Positions 8,260 to 17,509 of a DNA stretch of 52,508 nucleotides are shown here, piece by piece (within the stretch, counting starts at the first letter, position 1; each line of letters opens with the position of its first letter). The notes beneath the pieces are model-generated. The model did no database searches. It was given only the letters and a program-made list of their open reading frames with translations, and was not told the origin of the DNA. Both the position numbers and the translations under genes were made by a program. Source of the DNA: Betaproteobacteria bacterium HGW-Betaproteobacteria-18 (GTDB taxonomy: Bacteria > Pseudomonadota > Gammaproteobacteria > Burkholderiales > Burkholderiaceae_C); NCBI GenBank assembly GCA_002842265.1, contig PHCO01000002.1, positions 1 to 52,508 of the forward strand, written 5' to 3'.

Positions 8260-9360
8260 ACACCCTGCTTCAAAGAGGCTTCAATGAACTGGTCCAGGTC
8301 GCCGTCAAGCACCTTTTGCGTGGCCGAGGTTTCGTAGTTGGTGCGCAGGTCCTTGATGCGGCTGTTGTCGAGCACGTAACTGCGAATCTGGTGGCCCCAG
8401 CCCACGTCGGTCTTGCCGTCTTCGAGCTTTTGCTGCTCTTCCTGCTGCTTGCGCAACTCAAAGTCATAGAGCTTGGAGCGCAAGCGCTTCCAGGCGATGT
8501 CGCGGTTGCCGTGCTGGCTGCGTCCGTCCTGGCACTGCACCACGATGCCGGTGGGGATGTGCGTCAGGCGCACGGCGGAATCAGTCTTGTTGATGTGTTG
8601 GCCGCCCGCACCACTGGCGCGGTAGGTGTCGGTGCGCACGTCCGATGGGTTGATGTTGATCTCGATCGAATCGTCAATCTCGGGGTAAACAAACACGCTG
8701 GCAAAGCTGGTGTGGCGCCCGCCGGACGAGTCAAACGGGCTCTTGCGCACCAGGCGGTGGACGCCGGTTTCGGTGCGCAATAGGCCAAAGGCGTATTCGC
8801 CCTCGACCTTGAACGACGCACCCTTGATGCCGGCCGTGTCGCCCGGTGTTTCGTCTTCAATCTCGGTTTTGAAACCCTTGCGCTCGCAGTAACGCAGGTA
8901 CTGGCGCAGCAACATGCTGGCCCAGTCGCAGGCCTCGGTGCCACCGGCGCCGGATTGAATGTCCACGAAGCAGTTCAGCGGGTCAGCCGGGTTGTTGAAC
9001 ATGCGGCGGAATTCAAGGCCCTTGACGATCTCTTCGAGCTTGGCGGCCTCGGCTTCAATCGTGATCAGGCCGGCTTCGTCGTTGTCTTCCTTGCTCATCT
9101 CGAACAACTCGGTGTTGTCAGAAAGCTCGCGTTCCAGGTCGCTGATGGTGACCACCACGCCATCGAGCGCTTTTTTCTCGCGGCCCAGCTCCTGGGCGCG
9201 CTTGGGGTCGTTCCAGACCGTGGGGTCTTCGAGTGAGGCGTTGACGGTTCTCAGGCGTTCAAATTTGGCATCGTAGTCAAAGATACCCCCGTAAATCGAG
9301 GGTACGGGCGCTCAAATCGGCTAATTTTGTGCCAATGGCGTTGATGCGTTCTGCTTCCAT
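8256..9360 (-). CDS. prfB: Peptide chain release factor 2, with programmed +1 frameshift
   Basis: The gene starts at ATG 9360 ([13 protein letters not shown]) and reads 27 codons to CTT followed by an in-frame TGA (9279-9277). A +1 shift there joins it to the long frame that continues [10 protein letters not shown] to the stop at 8256, giving 367 residues. RF2 recognises UGA and UAA stop codons. The decoding tripeptide SPF (in [11 protein letters not shown]) and the catalytic GGQ (in [12 protein letters not shown]) are present. A gene caller that ignores the shift would start about 68 codons too late. It is co-directional with the HAD gene downstream, with a 4-nt overlap. Confidence 0.97.
9276..9292 (-). 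promoter_or_regulatory. prfB autoregulatory +1 frameshift site
   Basis: On the minus strand the sequence reads CGGGGGTATCTTTGAC: a Shine-Dalgarno-like G-run three bases ahead of the slippery CTT and the UGA stop. This is the classical RF2 element, in which low RF2 slows termination at UGA and lets the ribosome slip forward by one base, so RF2 controls its own synthesis. Confidence 0.96.
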
Positions 9361-9415
9361 GGTGCGGGTCCTAATCTATTGGTATATCAACAACCTGCTA
9401 TTTTCTCACGGCAAG

Positions 9416-10330
9416 CTATCGCGTGAAGCGTTCCAGTAAAGCAGCCACAGCCTGCGGCTGGTCATGGTGCAGCATGTGGCCGCAGTCGGGCACCTGGACA
9501 ATCTCAAGATCGGCTACGGACTGCAGGCGTTCGCGGTGCTCTGCCTTGGTGAATTTGTCCTTCCACCACAGTGCCATGCTGTCGTCTTCAGCTTCCACCA
9601 TCAGGGTCGGGGCGGAGATGTTGCGGTAAATGGACAGCACCTCATCGACCCGATAAAGATGCGCGGTGGTGATCTTGTGCGCCGCTTCACCCAAAATCGA
9701 CCACTGGCCCGGCGCCAGCTCGGCCGACCAGTGGCTGGCCAGCCAGCGTGCTTTGTCCGCGCTCAGGCGCTGGTTGGTCTTCATCAGGCGCTCAGCCACG
9801 GCATCGAGCGTGGCGTAGGTTTTGAGCTGGAGCTTGCCGCTGTTGAATTGCTTGACCTCGTTCATCCACTGCGCATAACGGCCCGCCGCCTGTGCGGGCT
9901 GGCTGGCGGGCATGCCAAAGCCCTCCAGATTGATCAGGCGGCGAATGCGCTCGGGGCGCACGCCCGCGTAGATCATGGCCACGTTGCCACCCATGCTGTG
10001 ACCTGCCAGATTGACCGGTGTGTCGGGGGCGTAATGGTCCAGCAGGGCATCCAGGTCGGCCAGGTAGTCGGGAAACCAAAAACAGTCGGCGCCGCCTGAT
10101 GCAGTCAAACCAAAGCCGCGCCAGTCGGGGGCGATGATGAAATGCTCCTGGGCCAGGGCATCCACCACAAACTGGAAGCTGGCCGCCACGTCCATCCAGC
10201 CATGCAACAGCACCAGTGGCGTTTGGTCGGTGCCGGGCTTGCCCCAGCAGCGCACGTGGTAACAAAGTGTGCGAATAGGGACAAACTCGCTATGGGAAAT
10301 TCTTTGGATTGGGTACATTTGACCGATCAT
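9416..10330 (-). CDS. Alpha/beta hydrolase
   Basis: 304 residues (ATG 10330; an in-frame ATG at 10318 is equally possible). The alpha/beta hydrolase fold is clear: oxyanion-hole motif LHGW at 42-45, nucleophile elbow GHSMGG at 110-115 (Ser112), a plausible acid in the MVEAEDDS segment and the catalytic His in CGHMLHHD near the C-terminus. No signal peptide is visible, so it is probably cytoplasmic. The substrate is unknown. It is the first gene of the leftward run and is divergent from the acyl-CoA synthetase, whose ribosome site begins right at this gene's start codon. Confidence 0.88.
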   Translation of the reverse strand: MIGQMYPIQRISHSEFVPIRTLCYHVRCWGKPGTDQTPLVLLHGWMDVAASFQFVVDALAQEHFIIAPDWRGFGLTASGGADCFWFPDYLADLDALLDHYAPDTPVNLAGHSMGGNVAMIYAGVRPERIRRLINLEGFGMPASQPAQAAGRYAQWMNEVKQFNSGKLQLKTYATLDAVAERLMKTNQRLSADKARWLASHWSAELAPGQWSILGEAAHKITTAHLYRVDEVLSIYRNISAPTLMVEAEDDSMALWWKDKFTKAEHRERLQSVADLEIVQVPDCGHMLHHDQPQAVAALLERFTR

Positions 10331-10344
10331 AAGGAGTCTTCACC

Positions 10345-12204
10345 ATGTCAGTCAGTCAATCCAGCGACAAAGCGGCTGGGCAACAGTCCACCAGCGTGGT
10401 ACGTGCATGGGATTTGCCATCCAGTTACGCCCGGCTGCACAGCGCCTTTGCCTGGCAGGTGCCCGCGCAGTTCAACATGGCGCAAGCCTGTTGCGCGCGC
10501 TGGGCAGCGCAGCCAGGTGCTTCTAAAAATGTAGCTGTCCACGCATTTCAAACCGCCTCTGACAGTACTTTTCATACCTATGCCGGGTTGCAGGACCAGG
10601 CCAACCGGCTGGCCAATGTGCTGGTCGGCCTGGGCGTCAAGGCGGGTGACCGGGTTGCCATTGTGATGCCGCAGCGCTTCGAGACCGCCGTGGCCTACAT
10701 GGCGGTGCTGCAAATGGGCGCGGTCGCCATGCCGCTGTCGCAACTGTTTGGCCCGGAGGCGCTTGAATTCAGGTTGCAGGACAGTGCCGCGGTGGTGGCC
10801 ATTGGTGACGCGCAAACCCTGGGTAGTGTGCAGGCGGTGCGAACACGCTGCCCTGGTTTGCGCCAGGTGCTGGGCGTGGGGCTTGACGCTGAAACCCAAC
10901 ATCTGGCCGATATGGCCTACACGACGGCGCTTGCTGCTGCCAGCGACCAGTTTGCCATGGTGGCCACGCGCGCTGATGCCCCGGCGATATTGATCTACAC
11001 CAGTGGCACCACGGGCAATCCCAAAGGCGCGCTGATCCCGCACCGGGCGCTGATCGGCAACCTGACCGGGTTTTTGTGCAGCCAGAACTGGTTCGGCTTC
11101 GACATGGCAGGGCAGGGCGAGCCGGTCGAGAGCTTGCGCCAGTTGACCAACCCGGACCAGCTGCCAACGGGTTCCAAGGCGGTGTTCTGGAGCCCGGCCG
11201 ACTGGGCCTGGACCGGGGGCCTGATGGACGCGCTGTTGCCCTCGCTTTATTTTGGCCGCCCCATCGTGGCGTTCAATGGCCGCTTCAGCCCGCAAGTCGC
11301 ACTGGAGTTGCTGCGCGACTGCGGCGTCACGCACAGCTTTTTGTTCCCCACCGCGCTCAAGGCGATGATGAAAGCCTACCCCGGCAGCGCCGGCCAGAGC
11401 GTCAACCAGCAGTTTGGCTTGAAGTTGCAAGCCATCATGAGCGCCGGCGAGGCGGTGGGCGATGCGGTGTTTGACTACTGCCAGGCGCAGTTGGGCGTCA
11501 CAGTCAACGAAATGTTTGGCCAGACCGAAATCAACTACATCGTCGGCAACTGCGCCGCCCTGTGGCCGGCCAAACCCGGCAGCATGGGCATGGGCTACCC
11601 CGGCCACCGGCTGGCGGTGATCGACGACAACGGCCATGAGTGCGCCGAGGGCGTGGCCGGTGATGTGGCCGTCCATCGCCTTGACATCCACGGCCAGAGT
11701 GACCCCATCTTCTTTTTGGGCTATTGGAAAAATGCAGCATCCACGATGGCCAAGTTCACCGGCGACTGGTGCCGCACCGGCGACCTGGCCAGCCGCGACG
11801 CCCAGGGCTATCTGTGGTACCAGGGCCGCAGCGACGACGTGTTCAAGGCCGCTGGCTACCGCATCGGCCCGGGCGAGATCGAGAACTGCCTGGTCAAGCA
11901 CCCGGCCGTGGCCAATGTGGCGGTGGTGCCCAAGCCCGATGCGGTGCGCGGCGCGGTGGTCAAGGCCTATGTGGTGTTGTCGCCCGATTTTGTAACTGCT
12001 CGCGCCAGCTTTGCGGGATCGAAGGCGCAATTCGATGCTGAACTGATCGAACAACTGCAGGCCCACGTCAAAGACAAACTGGCGCCCTACGAATACCCCA
12101 AGGAGATCGAGTTTCTGGAGACCCTGCCGATGACCACCACCGGCAAGGTGCAGCGCCGGGTGCTGCGGCTGCAGGAAGAGGCGCGGGCTCAAACCACCGT
12201 GTGA
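10345..12204 (+). CDS. Acyl-CoA synthetase, AMP-forming (medium-chain type)
   Basis: 619 residues, preceded by an AAGGAG ribosome site at 10331-10336. It is an ANL-superfamily enzyme that activates a carboxylic acid through an acyl-adenylate. The P-loop-like YTSGTTGNPKG is at about 218-228. Further motifs are NEMFGQTEINYIVGN (adenine/acyl pocket), TGDLASRDAQGYLWYQGRSDD (hinge region), YRIGPGEIEN and the C-terminal PMTTTGKVQRR with the catalytic Lys. The sequence best fits the medium-chain acyl-CoA/acetyl-CoA-like subgroup; the substrate cannot be told. Starts are divergent from the alpha/beta hydrolase with only 14 nt between them. Confidence 0.92.
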   Translation: MSVSQSSDKAAGQQSTSVVRAWDLPSSYARLHSAFAWQVPAQFNMAQACCARWAAQPGASKNVAVHAFQTASDSTFHTYAGLQDQANRLANVLVGLGVKAGDRVAIVMPQRFETAVAYMAVLQMGAVAMPLSQLFGPEALEFRLQDSAAVVAIGDAQTLGSVQAVRTRCPGLRQVLGVGLDAETQHLADMAYTTALAAASDQFAMVATRADAPAILIYTSGTTGNPKGALIPHRALIGNLTGFLCSQNWFGFDMAGQGEPVESLRQLTNPDQLPTGSKAVFWSPADWAWTGGLMDALLPSLYFGRPIVAFNGRFSPQVALELLRDCGVTHSFLFPTALKAMMKAYPGSAGQSVNQQFGLKLQAIMSAGEAVGDAVFDYCQAQLGVTVNEMFGQTEINYIVGNCAALWPAKPGSMGMGYPGHRLAVIDDNGHECAEGVAGDVAVHRLDIHGQSDPIFFLGYWKNAASTMAKFTGDWCRTGDLASRDAQGYLWYQGRSDDVFKAAGYRIGPGEIENCLVKHPAVANVAVVPKPDAVRGAVVKAYVVLSPDFVTARASFAGSKAQFDAELIEQLQAHVKDKLAPYEYPKEIEFLETLPMTTTGKVQRRVLRLQEEARAQTTV

Positions 12205-12376
12205 GACGGGAATCTGTTGCCCTGAATCGGCGAGCAGGTCTGCGTCTTCAGGCTTTACCCAGGCTTCATACTTCTCAACCAAGTGGATATGCATGGACTG
12301 CACACTGCCGTCCATGCATTGCCTCAACCTGAAAACACGGGCTTGAAGCGGGCGATGCAAGCAAAGGAAAGCGTTC

Positions 12377-12883
12377 ATGGATAGCAACAATAAATCCGTT
12401 ACCCCCGCAACTGAGCGGTTGGCCACGACCGAGTTCGACATTCCGATGGATCAACGGGCTGAAGAGGTGTACGCGTCGGCTCCTCCCAAGGTCAAAAACG
12501 CCATCCTGACCCAGTTGGTGGGCAAAATTTATCAGGAAGCCCCGCCTGTGCAGCGCAGTGCCTTGATTGCGCAGTTGATGAAGCCGCTGGGCATCCTGTC
12601 GCTGGTAGCCGTGGCGAATGGTGTGTTCGCGAAAATCCGGTTTCGTGCCGGTTGGCCCGAGCTGCAAGCCAGGGTGGATGACGTGCAAAACATCCAGGTG
12701 AGTGACATCATGGCGCTGGCCAGCTACGCCCAGCAAGTCAGTGGCGAGGCCATCGGTGGCCTGGCTGATTTGCTCATTGCCTCGCCGCTACTGGCAAGTT
12801 CAGTGGCAGCGGCACTGCTGGTCAAAATTTTGCTTAAAACCCGCCGAAGCCCCATCAATCATGATGCGCAATGGGGTGATTGA
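12377..12883 (+). CDS. Hypothetical protein
   Basis: 168 residues, not recognised. The N-terminal half is charged and helical. Two hydrophobic stretches, PLGILSLVAVANGVFAKI and LIASPLLASSVAAALLVKIL, could be membrane-associated helices. The C-terminus is short and polar. An AAGGAAAG ribosome site precedes ATG 12377. The frame has the base composition and codon use of its neighbours, so I regard it as a real gene. It is followed 75 nt later by the Nramp gene. Confidence 0.7.
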   Translation: MDSNNKSVTPATERLATTEFDIPMDQRAEEVYASAPPKVKNAILTQLVGKIYQEAPPVQRSALIAQLMKPLGILSLVAVANGVFAKIRFRAGWPELQARVDDVQNIQVSDIMALASYAQQVSGEAIGGLADLLIASPLLASSVAAALLVKILLKTRRSPINHDAQWGD

Positions 12884-12958
12884 CCTTGCGTTTGACCCAT
12901 TCAGCGCAAGTTGAAGCGTATCGCCGCAGAGTTTGCTGGCTCTTACTGGGTGAGTTCG

Positions 12959-14167
12959 ATGATTGCCAAAATCAGGAAAATCAACCTTAAATCGGGCATG
13001 AGTCGGCTCGGCCCCGGGCTGATCACCGGCGCGGCCGATGACGACCCCAGCGGCATTGCCACCTATTCACAGGCCGGCGCGCAGTTTGGTTTTTCCATGC
13101 TGTGGACGGTGGTGCTGACCCTGCCTCTGATGGTAGCCATCCAGTTGGTGAGCGCGCGCATCGGGTTTGTCACCCGGCGCGGGTTGGCCGCCAACATCAA
13201 GGCAAGTTTTCCGCGCTGGGTGCTGCTTTCGGTGGTGGGCATGCTGCTGGTAGGTGGCTCGGCGCATGTCTATGCGGTGACTTTTGGCCTGCTCTGCCTG
13301 GTGTTGCAGGTGTTCTTGCCCTACAAGACCTATGTGCGGTGGTTGAAGTGGCTGACACTGGCGTTGCTGTCGTATGTTGCCGTGGTGTTCTCGCTGCACG
13401 TGGACTGGCGGCAGGTGGCCAGTCAGGTCGTGTGGCCCCAATGGCCTGAAGGCGTTCAGGGGCATGACGTGCTGTTGATGGTGGTGGCGGTGTTTGGCAC
13501 CACCATCAGCCCCTACCTGTTCTTTTGGCAAGCGGCGCAGGAGATGGAGGACACCCGTGACAGCGCCCCTGAGTCACCCAAAGACGTGCGTCGTCACCTT
13601 CGGCGCATCAAGCTTGACACGGTCATCGGCATGGCGTTCTCCAACCTGATCGCCTTCTTCATCATCCTGAGCACGGCAGCCACCCTGCATGCGGCTGGTG
13701 TCACCGACATCCAGACCTCAGCGCAGGCAGCTGAGGCGCTGCGACCATTGGCGGGCGACCTGACGTTTTTGCTGTTTAGCCTGGGCATCATTGGCACCGG
13801 CTTGCTGGCCGTGCCGGTGCTAGCGGGCTCGGCGGGTTACGCGGTGGCTGAGGCGGCAGGTTGGCCAGGCAGCCTGAGCTCGCGCCTGGATAAGGGCGAG
13901 GGCCGCGGCTTTTACGCGGTGGTTGCTGCGGCGACCGTAGGGGGCGTGATTTTGTGCTTCACGCCGATGGATCCGGTCAAGGAATTGTTCTGGTCGGCGG
14001 TGTTGAACGGCATCATTGCCGTTCCCATCATGGCCGTCATGATGGTGCTGGCCTCACGCGCCAAGACCATGGGTGCGCATGTGATCAGTGCGCGGCTGCG
14101 TTGGCTGGGGTGGATCGCCACGGCCGTGATGATGGTGACCGTTGTGGCCATGTTCATGACGAGTTGA
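12959..14167 (+). CDS. Nramp family divalent metal ion transporter
   Basis: About 402 residues from ATG 12959; a longer TTG start at 12911 and a shorter ATG at 12998 are possible. The family signature DDDPSGIATY (TM1 metal-binding segment with the DPSG motif) lies at about residues 27-36, and about ten to eleven hydrophobic segments follow. The TM6 metal-site equivalent would be in the segment around LLFSLGIIGTGLLAVPVLAG, which lacks the usual MPH-type methionine motif, so the substrate may not be manganese. Inner membrane; proton-coupled uptake is the family's usual mode. Confidence 0.85.
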   Translation: MIAKIRKINLKSGMSRLGPGLITGAADDDPSGIATYSQAGAQFGFSMLWTVVLTLPLMVAIQLVSARIGFVTRRGLAANIKASFPRWVLLSVVGMLLVGGSAHVYAVTFGLLCLVLQVFLPYKTYVRWLKWLTLALLSYVAVVFSLHVDWRQVASQVVWPQWPEGVQGHDVLLMVVAVFGTTISPYLFFWQAAQEMEDTRDSAPESPKDVRRHLRRIKLDTVIGMAFSNLIAFFIILSTAATLHAAGVTDIQTSAQAAEALRPLAGDLTFLLFSLGIIGTGLLAVPVLAGSAGYAVAEAAGWPGSLSSRLDKGEGRGFYAVVAAATVGGVILCFTPMDPVKELFWSAVLNGIIAVPIMAVMMVLASRAKTMGAHVISARLRWLGWIATAVMMVTVVAMFMTS

Positions 14168-14275
14168 CTGTAGCCATGGTGGCCTATAAACATGGCTGTA
14201 TGCCTCAAGAAAGCACGTTGGTAAACCCGTAAACTTGAACCATCGGCTGCCAAGCCTTTTTTATTGAAGCAACGC

Positions 14276-15340
14276 ATGAAAACCATTCAACTGGGTCAAA
14301 GCGACCTGCACGTCACGCCCATCTGCCTGGGCACCATGACCTTTGGTGAGCAGGTCGATGAGGCCACTGCTTTTGACATTTTGGACCGCTCACTTGAGCG
14401 CGATGTCAACTTTATCGACACGGCCGAGATGTACGCTGTGCCACCCCGTGCCGAAACCTTCAACGCCACCGAAAAAATCATCGGCAACTGGTTTAACCAG
14501 CGCCCCGGTGCACGGCAAAAGCTGGTGCTGGCCACCAAGGTGGCCGGTCCTTCGCGCAACATGCCGTGGATTCGCGGCGGTAGCCCGGATTTGACCGGCA
14601 AAGACATTTTGGAAGCCTGCGATGGCAGTCTGAAACGCCTGCAAACCGACGTCATTGATCTGTACCAGATTCACTGGCCGGTGCGCTCAGTCCCCGCGTT
14701 TGGCAATATGTATTACCAGCCTGCCAGTGGCGGTGAGGGCACGTCCATTCATGCCCAGCTTGAAGCTTTGCACACGCTGGTGCAGGCAGGCAAGGTGCGC
14801 GCCGTGGGCTTGTCCAACGAAACACCATATGGCGTGCATGAGTTCGTGCGGCTGGCTGAACAGTATGGTTTACCGCGCGTGGCCACGGTGCAAAACGGCT
14901 ACAGCCTGCTCAACCGTAGCGTGGAAAACGCGCTGGACGAAACCCTGCAGCGCCTGAATGTGTCGCTGCTGGCCTATTCGCCCTTGTCGTTTGGCTTGCT
15001 CACGGGCAAGTACGACGACACCGGCCTGACTGGTCCCGGCGCACCGGCACAGGCGCGACTGACCAGGTTCGAGTCGTCGCGCAAGCAACGTTGGGGCCGC
15101 CCGGAGGCACTGGCTGCGGCCAAGCGTTACAGCGCACTGGCGCGTGAACATGGGTTAACCCCGCTACAGATGGCGCTGGCGTTTTGTTACACCAAATGGC
15201 AGGTGGCAAGCACCATCATTGGCGTGACCTCGGTGGCGCAACTCGATGAATGCCTGGATGTCTGGGGTACCACGCTGCCCCCGGAATTGATCAAGGAGAT
15301 TGATGCGCTGCGTTGGGAGATTCGCGACCCGGCGCAATGA
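14276..15340 (+). CDS. tas: NADP(H)-dependent aldo-keto reductase, Tas-like
   Basis: 354 residues from ATG 14276 (MKTIQLG). It closely follows E. coli Tas in motif order: GTMTFGEQ, DTAEMYAVPPR, SNETPYGVHEF, QNGYSLLNR and AYSPLSFGLLTGKY. The catalytic tetrad is visible as D48, Y53, K88 and H133. It is a cytoplasmic NADPH-dependent carbonyl reductase; the natural substrate of Tas is not settled. The gene ends just before a palindromic repeat (15348-15423). Confidence 0.92.
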   Translation: MKTIQLGQSDLHVTPICLGTMTFGEQVDEATAFDILDRSLERDVNFIDTAEMYAVPPRAETFNATEKIIGNWFNQRPGARQKLVLATKVAGPSRNMPWIRGGSPDLTGKDILEACDGSLKRLQTDVIDLYQIHWPVRSVPAFGNMYYQPASGGEGTSIHAQLEALHTLVQAGKVRAVGLSNETPYGVHEFVRLAEQYGLPRVATVQNGYSLLNRSVENALDETLQRLNVSLLAYSPLSFGLLTGKYDDTGLTGPGAPAQARLTRFESSRKQRWGRPEALAAAKRYSALAREHGLTPLQMALAFCYTKWQVASTIIGVTSVAQLDECLDVWGTTLPPELIKEIDALRWEIRDPAQ

Positions 15341-15347
15341 TTTACGC

Positions 15348-15423
15348 CGTCATCGCGAGGACGAAGGACGTGGCGATCCATGGGTTCTGGATTGCCGCGT
15401 CGCTGGCGCTCCTCGCAATGACG
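15348..15423. repeat. Palindromic interspersed repeat, copy 1
   Basis: Imperfect inverted repeat whose arms end in CGTCATCGCGAGGACGAAGG and, on the other side, CTCCTCGCAATGACG, with GGCGATCCA/TGGATTGCC nearer the centre. The same element occurs at 21140-21209. It could form a long hairpin in RNA. It lies in the 3' intergenic space between tas and ybaK. Confidence 0.9.
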
Positions 15424-15457
15424 GTTCAATAGTCTGATTACTGCACAGGGTTTTGCC

Positions 15458-15952
15458 ATGGCCAAACACGTCAGCCTGACCCCCGCCACCCAACTGCTCA
15501 AGGCCAACAGGGTGGCTTTTACCGAGCACCCTTACGACTACCTGGAACACGGTGGCGCGCTGCACAGCGCGTCTGAGTTGGGCTGGGACCCGTTCCATGT
15601 GGTCAAGACGCTGATCATGCAGGACCAGGATGGCAAGCCGCTGGTGGTGTTGATGCACGGCAACCGCAAGGTCTCCACAAAAAATCTGGCGCGCCAGATC
15701 GGCGCCAAGTTGGTCGAGCCCTGCACGCCCGAAGTCGCCAACCGGCACAGTGGTTATCTGGTGGGTGGCACCTCGCCTTTTGGCACCCGACGCGCCATGC
15801 CGGTGTTCATCGAATCGACCATTCTGGCGCAGCCAAAAATCCTGATCAACGGCGGGCGGCGCGGCTATCTGGTGGGCATCGACCCGCAGGTGTGTGTCAT
15901 GCTGCTGGGGGCCAAACCGGTCCAGTGTGCACAGCCTGACGTACTGACCTGA
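15458..15952 (+). CDS. ybaK: Aminoacyl-tRNA deacylase, YbaK/EbsC family
   Basis: 164 residues, normal for YbaK. The enzyme clears mischarged Cys-tRNA(Pro) in trans. The conserved Lys segment (FHVVKTLIMQ), GNRKVSTKNLA, and the GYLVGGTSPFGTRR and INGGRRGYLVGIDP motifs of the YbaK fold are present. It begins 34 nt after the palindromic repeat with its own ATG and is followed by plsY after 82 nt. Confidence 0.93.
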   Translation: MAKHVSLTPATQLLKANRVAFTEHPYDYLEHGGALHSASELGWDPFHVVKTLIMQDQDGKPLVVLMHGNRKVSTKNLARQIGAKLVEPCTPEVANRHSGYLVGGTSPFGTRRAMPVFIESTILAQPKILINGGRRGYLVGIDPQVCVMLLGAKPVQCAQPDVLT

Positions 15953-16034
15953 ACAGGCGTGGGTGAACGCTGCACGCGTCACACTGGCAAAATAGCCCCA
16001 TTGCGTTCAAACGGTTGAGCAACCAGGAGTTGAT

Positions 16035-16775
16035 TTGGAATCCATGCAGAGTTTTTTTCCGCTGTTGGCAGTCTTGGCCGGCTACCTGATCGGGTCGCTG
16101 TCGTTTGCGGTCATCGTCAGTCGCGTCATGGGCTTGAGTGACCCGCGCACCTTTGGCAGCAAAAACCCGGGGGCGACCAATGTACTGCGTTCTGGCAGCA
16201 AGGCGGCGGCCATCGTCACGCTGCTGCTGGACGCGGCCAAGGGCTGGTTGCCGGTGGTACTGGTCAGGTGGTACGGCCCGGCCTATGGGCTGGGTGATGG
16301 CACCTTGGCGCTGGTGGGTCTGGCGGCGTTTTTGGGTCATGTGTTTCCGGTGTTTTTCAGGTTTTCCGGGGGCAAGGGCGTGGCCACGGCCCTGGGCGTG
16401 TTGCTGGGCTTGAGCGGCTGGCTGGGGCTGGCCACGGCCTTGATCTGGTTGCTGATGGCGCTGGTGTTTCGCTACTCGTCGCTGGCCTCGATTACCGCCG
16501 CGCTGTTGGCACCGGCGGTGTATGTGCTGGGTGATGGCGGGCTGTGGATCATGAGTAAAAGCGTGGCCGTGAGTGTGGCCGTGATGTCCCTGTTTTTGCT
16601 CTATCGTCATGCCGAGAACATCAACCGCCTGATCAAGGGCACTGAATCAAAATTGGGAAAGAAAGCCAGCGCCGAGCCCGTGGCGCATGCACCAGCGCAT
16701 GGACACGCCAAGCATGGCCATCGGCATCCGCCACACGCTGATCAAAAACCTCGCACAAAAAATGATCATCCATGA
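16035..16775 (+). CDS. plsY: Glycerol-3-phosphate acyltransferase PlsY, with His-rich tail
   Basis: 246 residues from TTG 16035. The CCAGGAG ribosome site at 16023-16029 sits 5 nt before the TTG and 14 nt before ATG 16044, so the TTG is favoured. PlsY transfers an acyl group from acyl-phosphate to glycerol-3-phosphate, the first step of phospholipid synthesis, in the inner membrane. The motif GSKNPGATN is at 41-49, and GHVFPVFFRFSGGKGVAT is the second conserved loop. About five membrane helices follow the usual pattern. The last 30 or so residues form a His/Pro-rich cytoplasmic tail (HAPAHGHAKHGHRHPPHAD) not typical of the family. Confidence 0.94.
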   Translation: MESMQSFFPLLAVLAGYLIGSLSFAVIVSRVMGLSDPRTFGSKNPGATNVLRSGSKAAAIVTLLLDAAKGWLPVVLVRWYGPAYGLGDGTLALVGLAAFLGHVFPVFFRFSGGKGVATALGVLLGLSGWLGLATALIWLLMALVFRYSSLASITAALLAPAVYVLGDGGLWIMSKSVAVSVAVMSLFLLYRHAENINRLIKGTESKLGKKASAEPVAHAPAHGHAKHGHRHPPHADQKPRTKNDHP

Positions 16776-17509
16776 AGCTCTGCATTCTTGACAACGACTT
16801 TCTGGACCCCGCGGTCGAGCCGACCTACATCGGCTACGGCGCCATGTTCGAGCGCCTCTTGCGCCAGGCCGGGGCCGAGGGCACCTTTGATATTTTCAAC
16901 ACCGTGAAAGGCGAGTATCCGGCCTCGTTCGATGCCTATGACGCGGTGCTGCTCACGGGCAGCAAGGCCGATGCATTTTCACAAGAGCCCTGGGTGCTGA
17001 CGCTCAAAGGTAAGGTAGAAGAACTCTTGAAAGCCAAAAAAAAGCTGATTGGTGTGTGTTTCGGTCACCAGTTGATTGCGCTGTGTCTGGGCGCCAAAGT
17101 GGGTCGTGCGCCGCAAGGTTGGGGCGCCGGGCGCATGCAGTACCAGTGGACTGCGCCCGAGCTGGCGCAGGCTCAGGGCAGCCCCGAAGTGGCGCTGCTC
17201 GCCAGCCACCAGGACCAGGTGTTTGACTTGCCCAGCGGCACCAGGCTGCTCGCGACCAGCGACTTTTGCCCGGTGGCGGCATTCGGCATCGATGACCAGG
17301 TGTTTTGCGTGCAACCGCATCCCGAGTTTGTCGAGGACTACAGCGCTTTTTTGCTCAACAAACGGCGAGCCATGTTTGGCGAAGCAAAGTACCAGGCCTT
17401 CATGCAAAGCTTGGCCAAGGGCCAAGACGGTCTGGCTGTGGCGCGCATGATGGTGGCGTTCATCAATGGTGCCCCTGTGTGCCCAGTTGCAGGATCAAGT
17501 GGTGGTTGA
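16772..17509 (+). CDS. Class I glutamine amidotransferase-like protein
   Basis: 245 residues; its ATG overlaps the plsY stop by 4 nt (ATGA), so translational coupling is likely. The triad is visible: C96 in GVCFGHQ and the His/Glu pair in QPHPEF near residue 183. It resembles the free-standing GMP-synthase-like GATase group that acts on gamma-glutamyl compounds. No synthase domain is attached, and the partner or substrate is unknown. Its 3' end overlaps the convergent HD-domain gene by 47 nt. Confidence 0.85.
   Translation: MKLCILDNDFLDPAVEPTYIGYGAMFERLLRQAGAEGTFDIFNTVKGEYPASFDAYDAVLLTGSKADAFSQEPWVLTLKGKVEELLKAKKKLIGVCFGHQLIALCLGAKVGRAPQGWGAGRMQYQWTAPELAQAQGSPEVALLASHQDQVFDLPSGTRLLATSDFCPVAAFGIDDQVFCVQPHPEFVEDYSAFLLNKRRAMFGEAKYQAFMQSLAKGQDGLAVARMMVAFINGAPVCPVAGSSGG

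Noticed and set aside
10348-12441. A 697-codon leftward open frame opposite the acyl-CoA synthetase
   Set aside because: It mirrors the strand of a clear acyl-CoA synthetase in GC-rich DNA, where antisense frames stay open by chance. Its composition (His/Gln/Arg-rich) is not protein-like, and no motif was seen.
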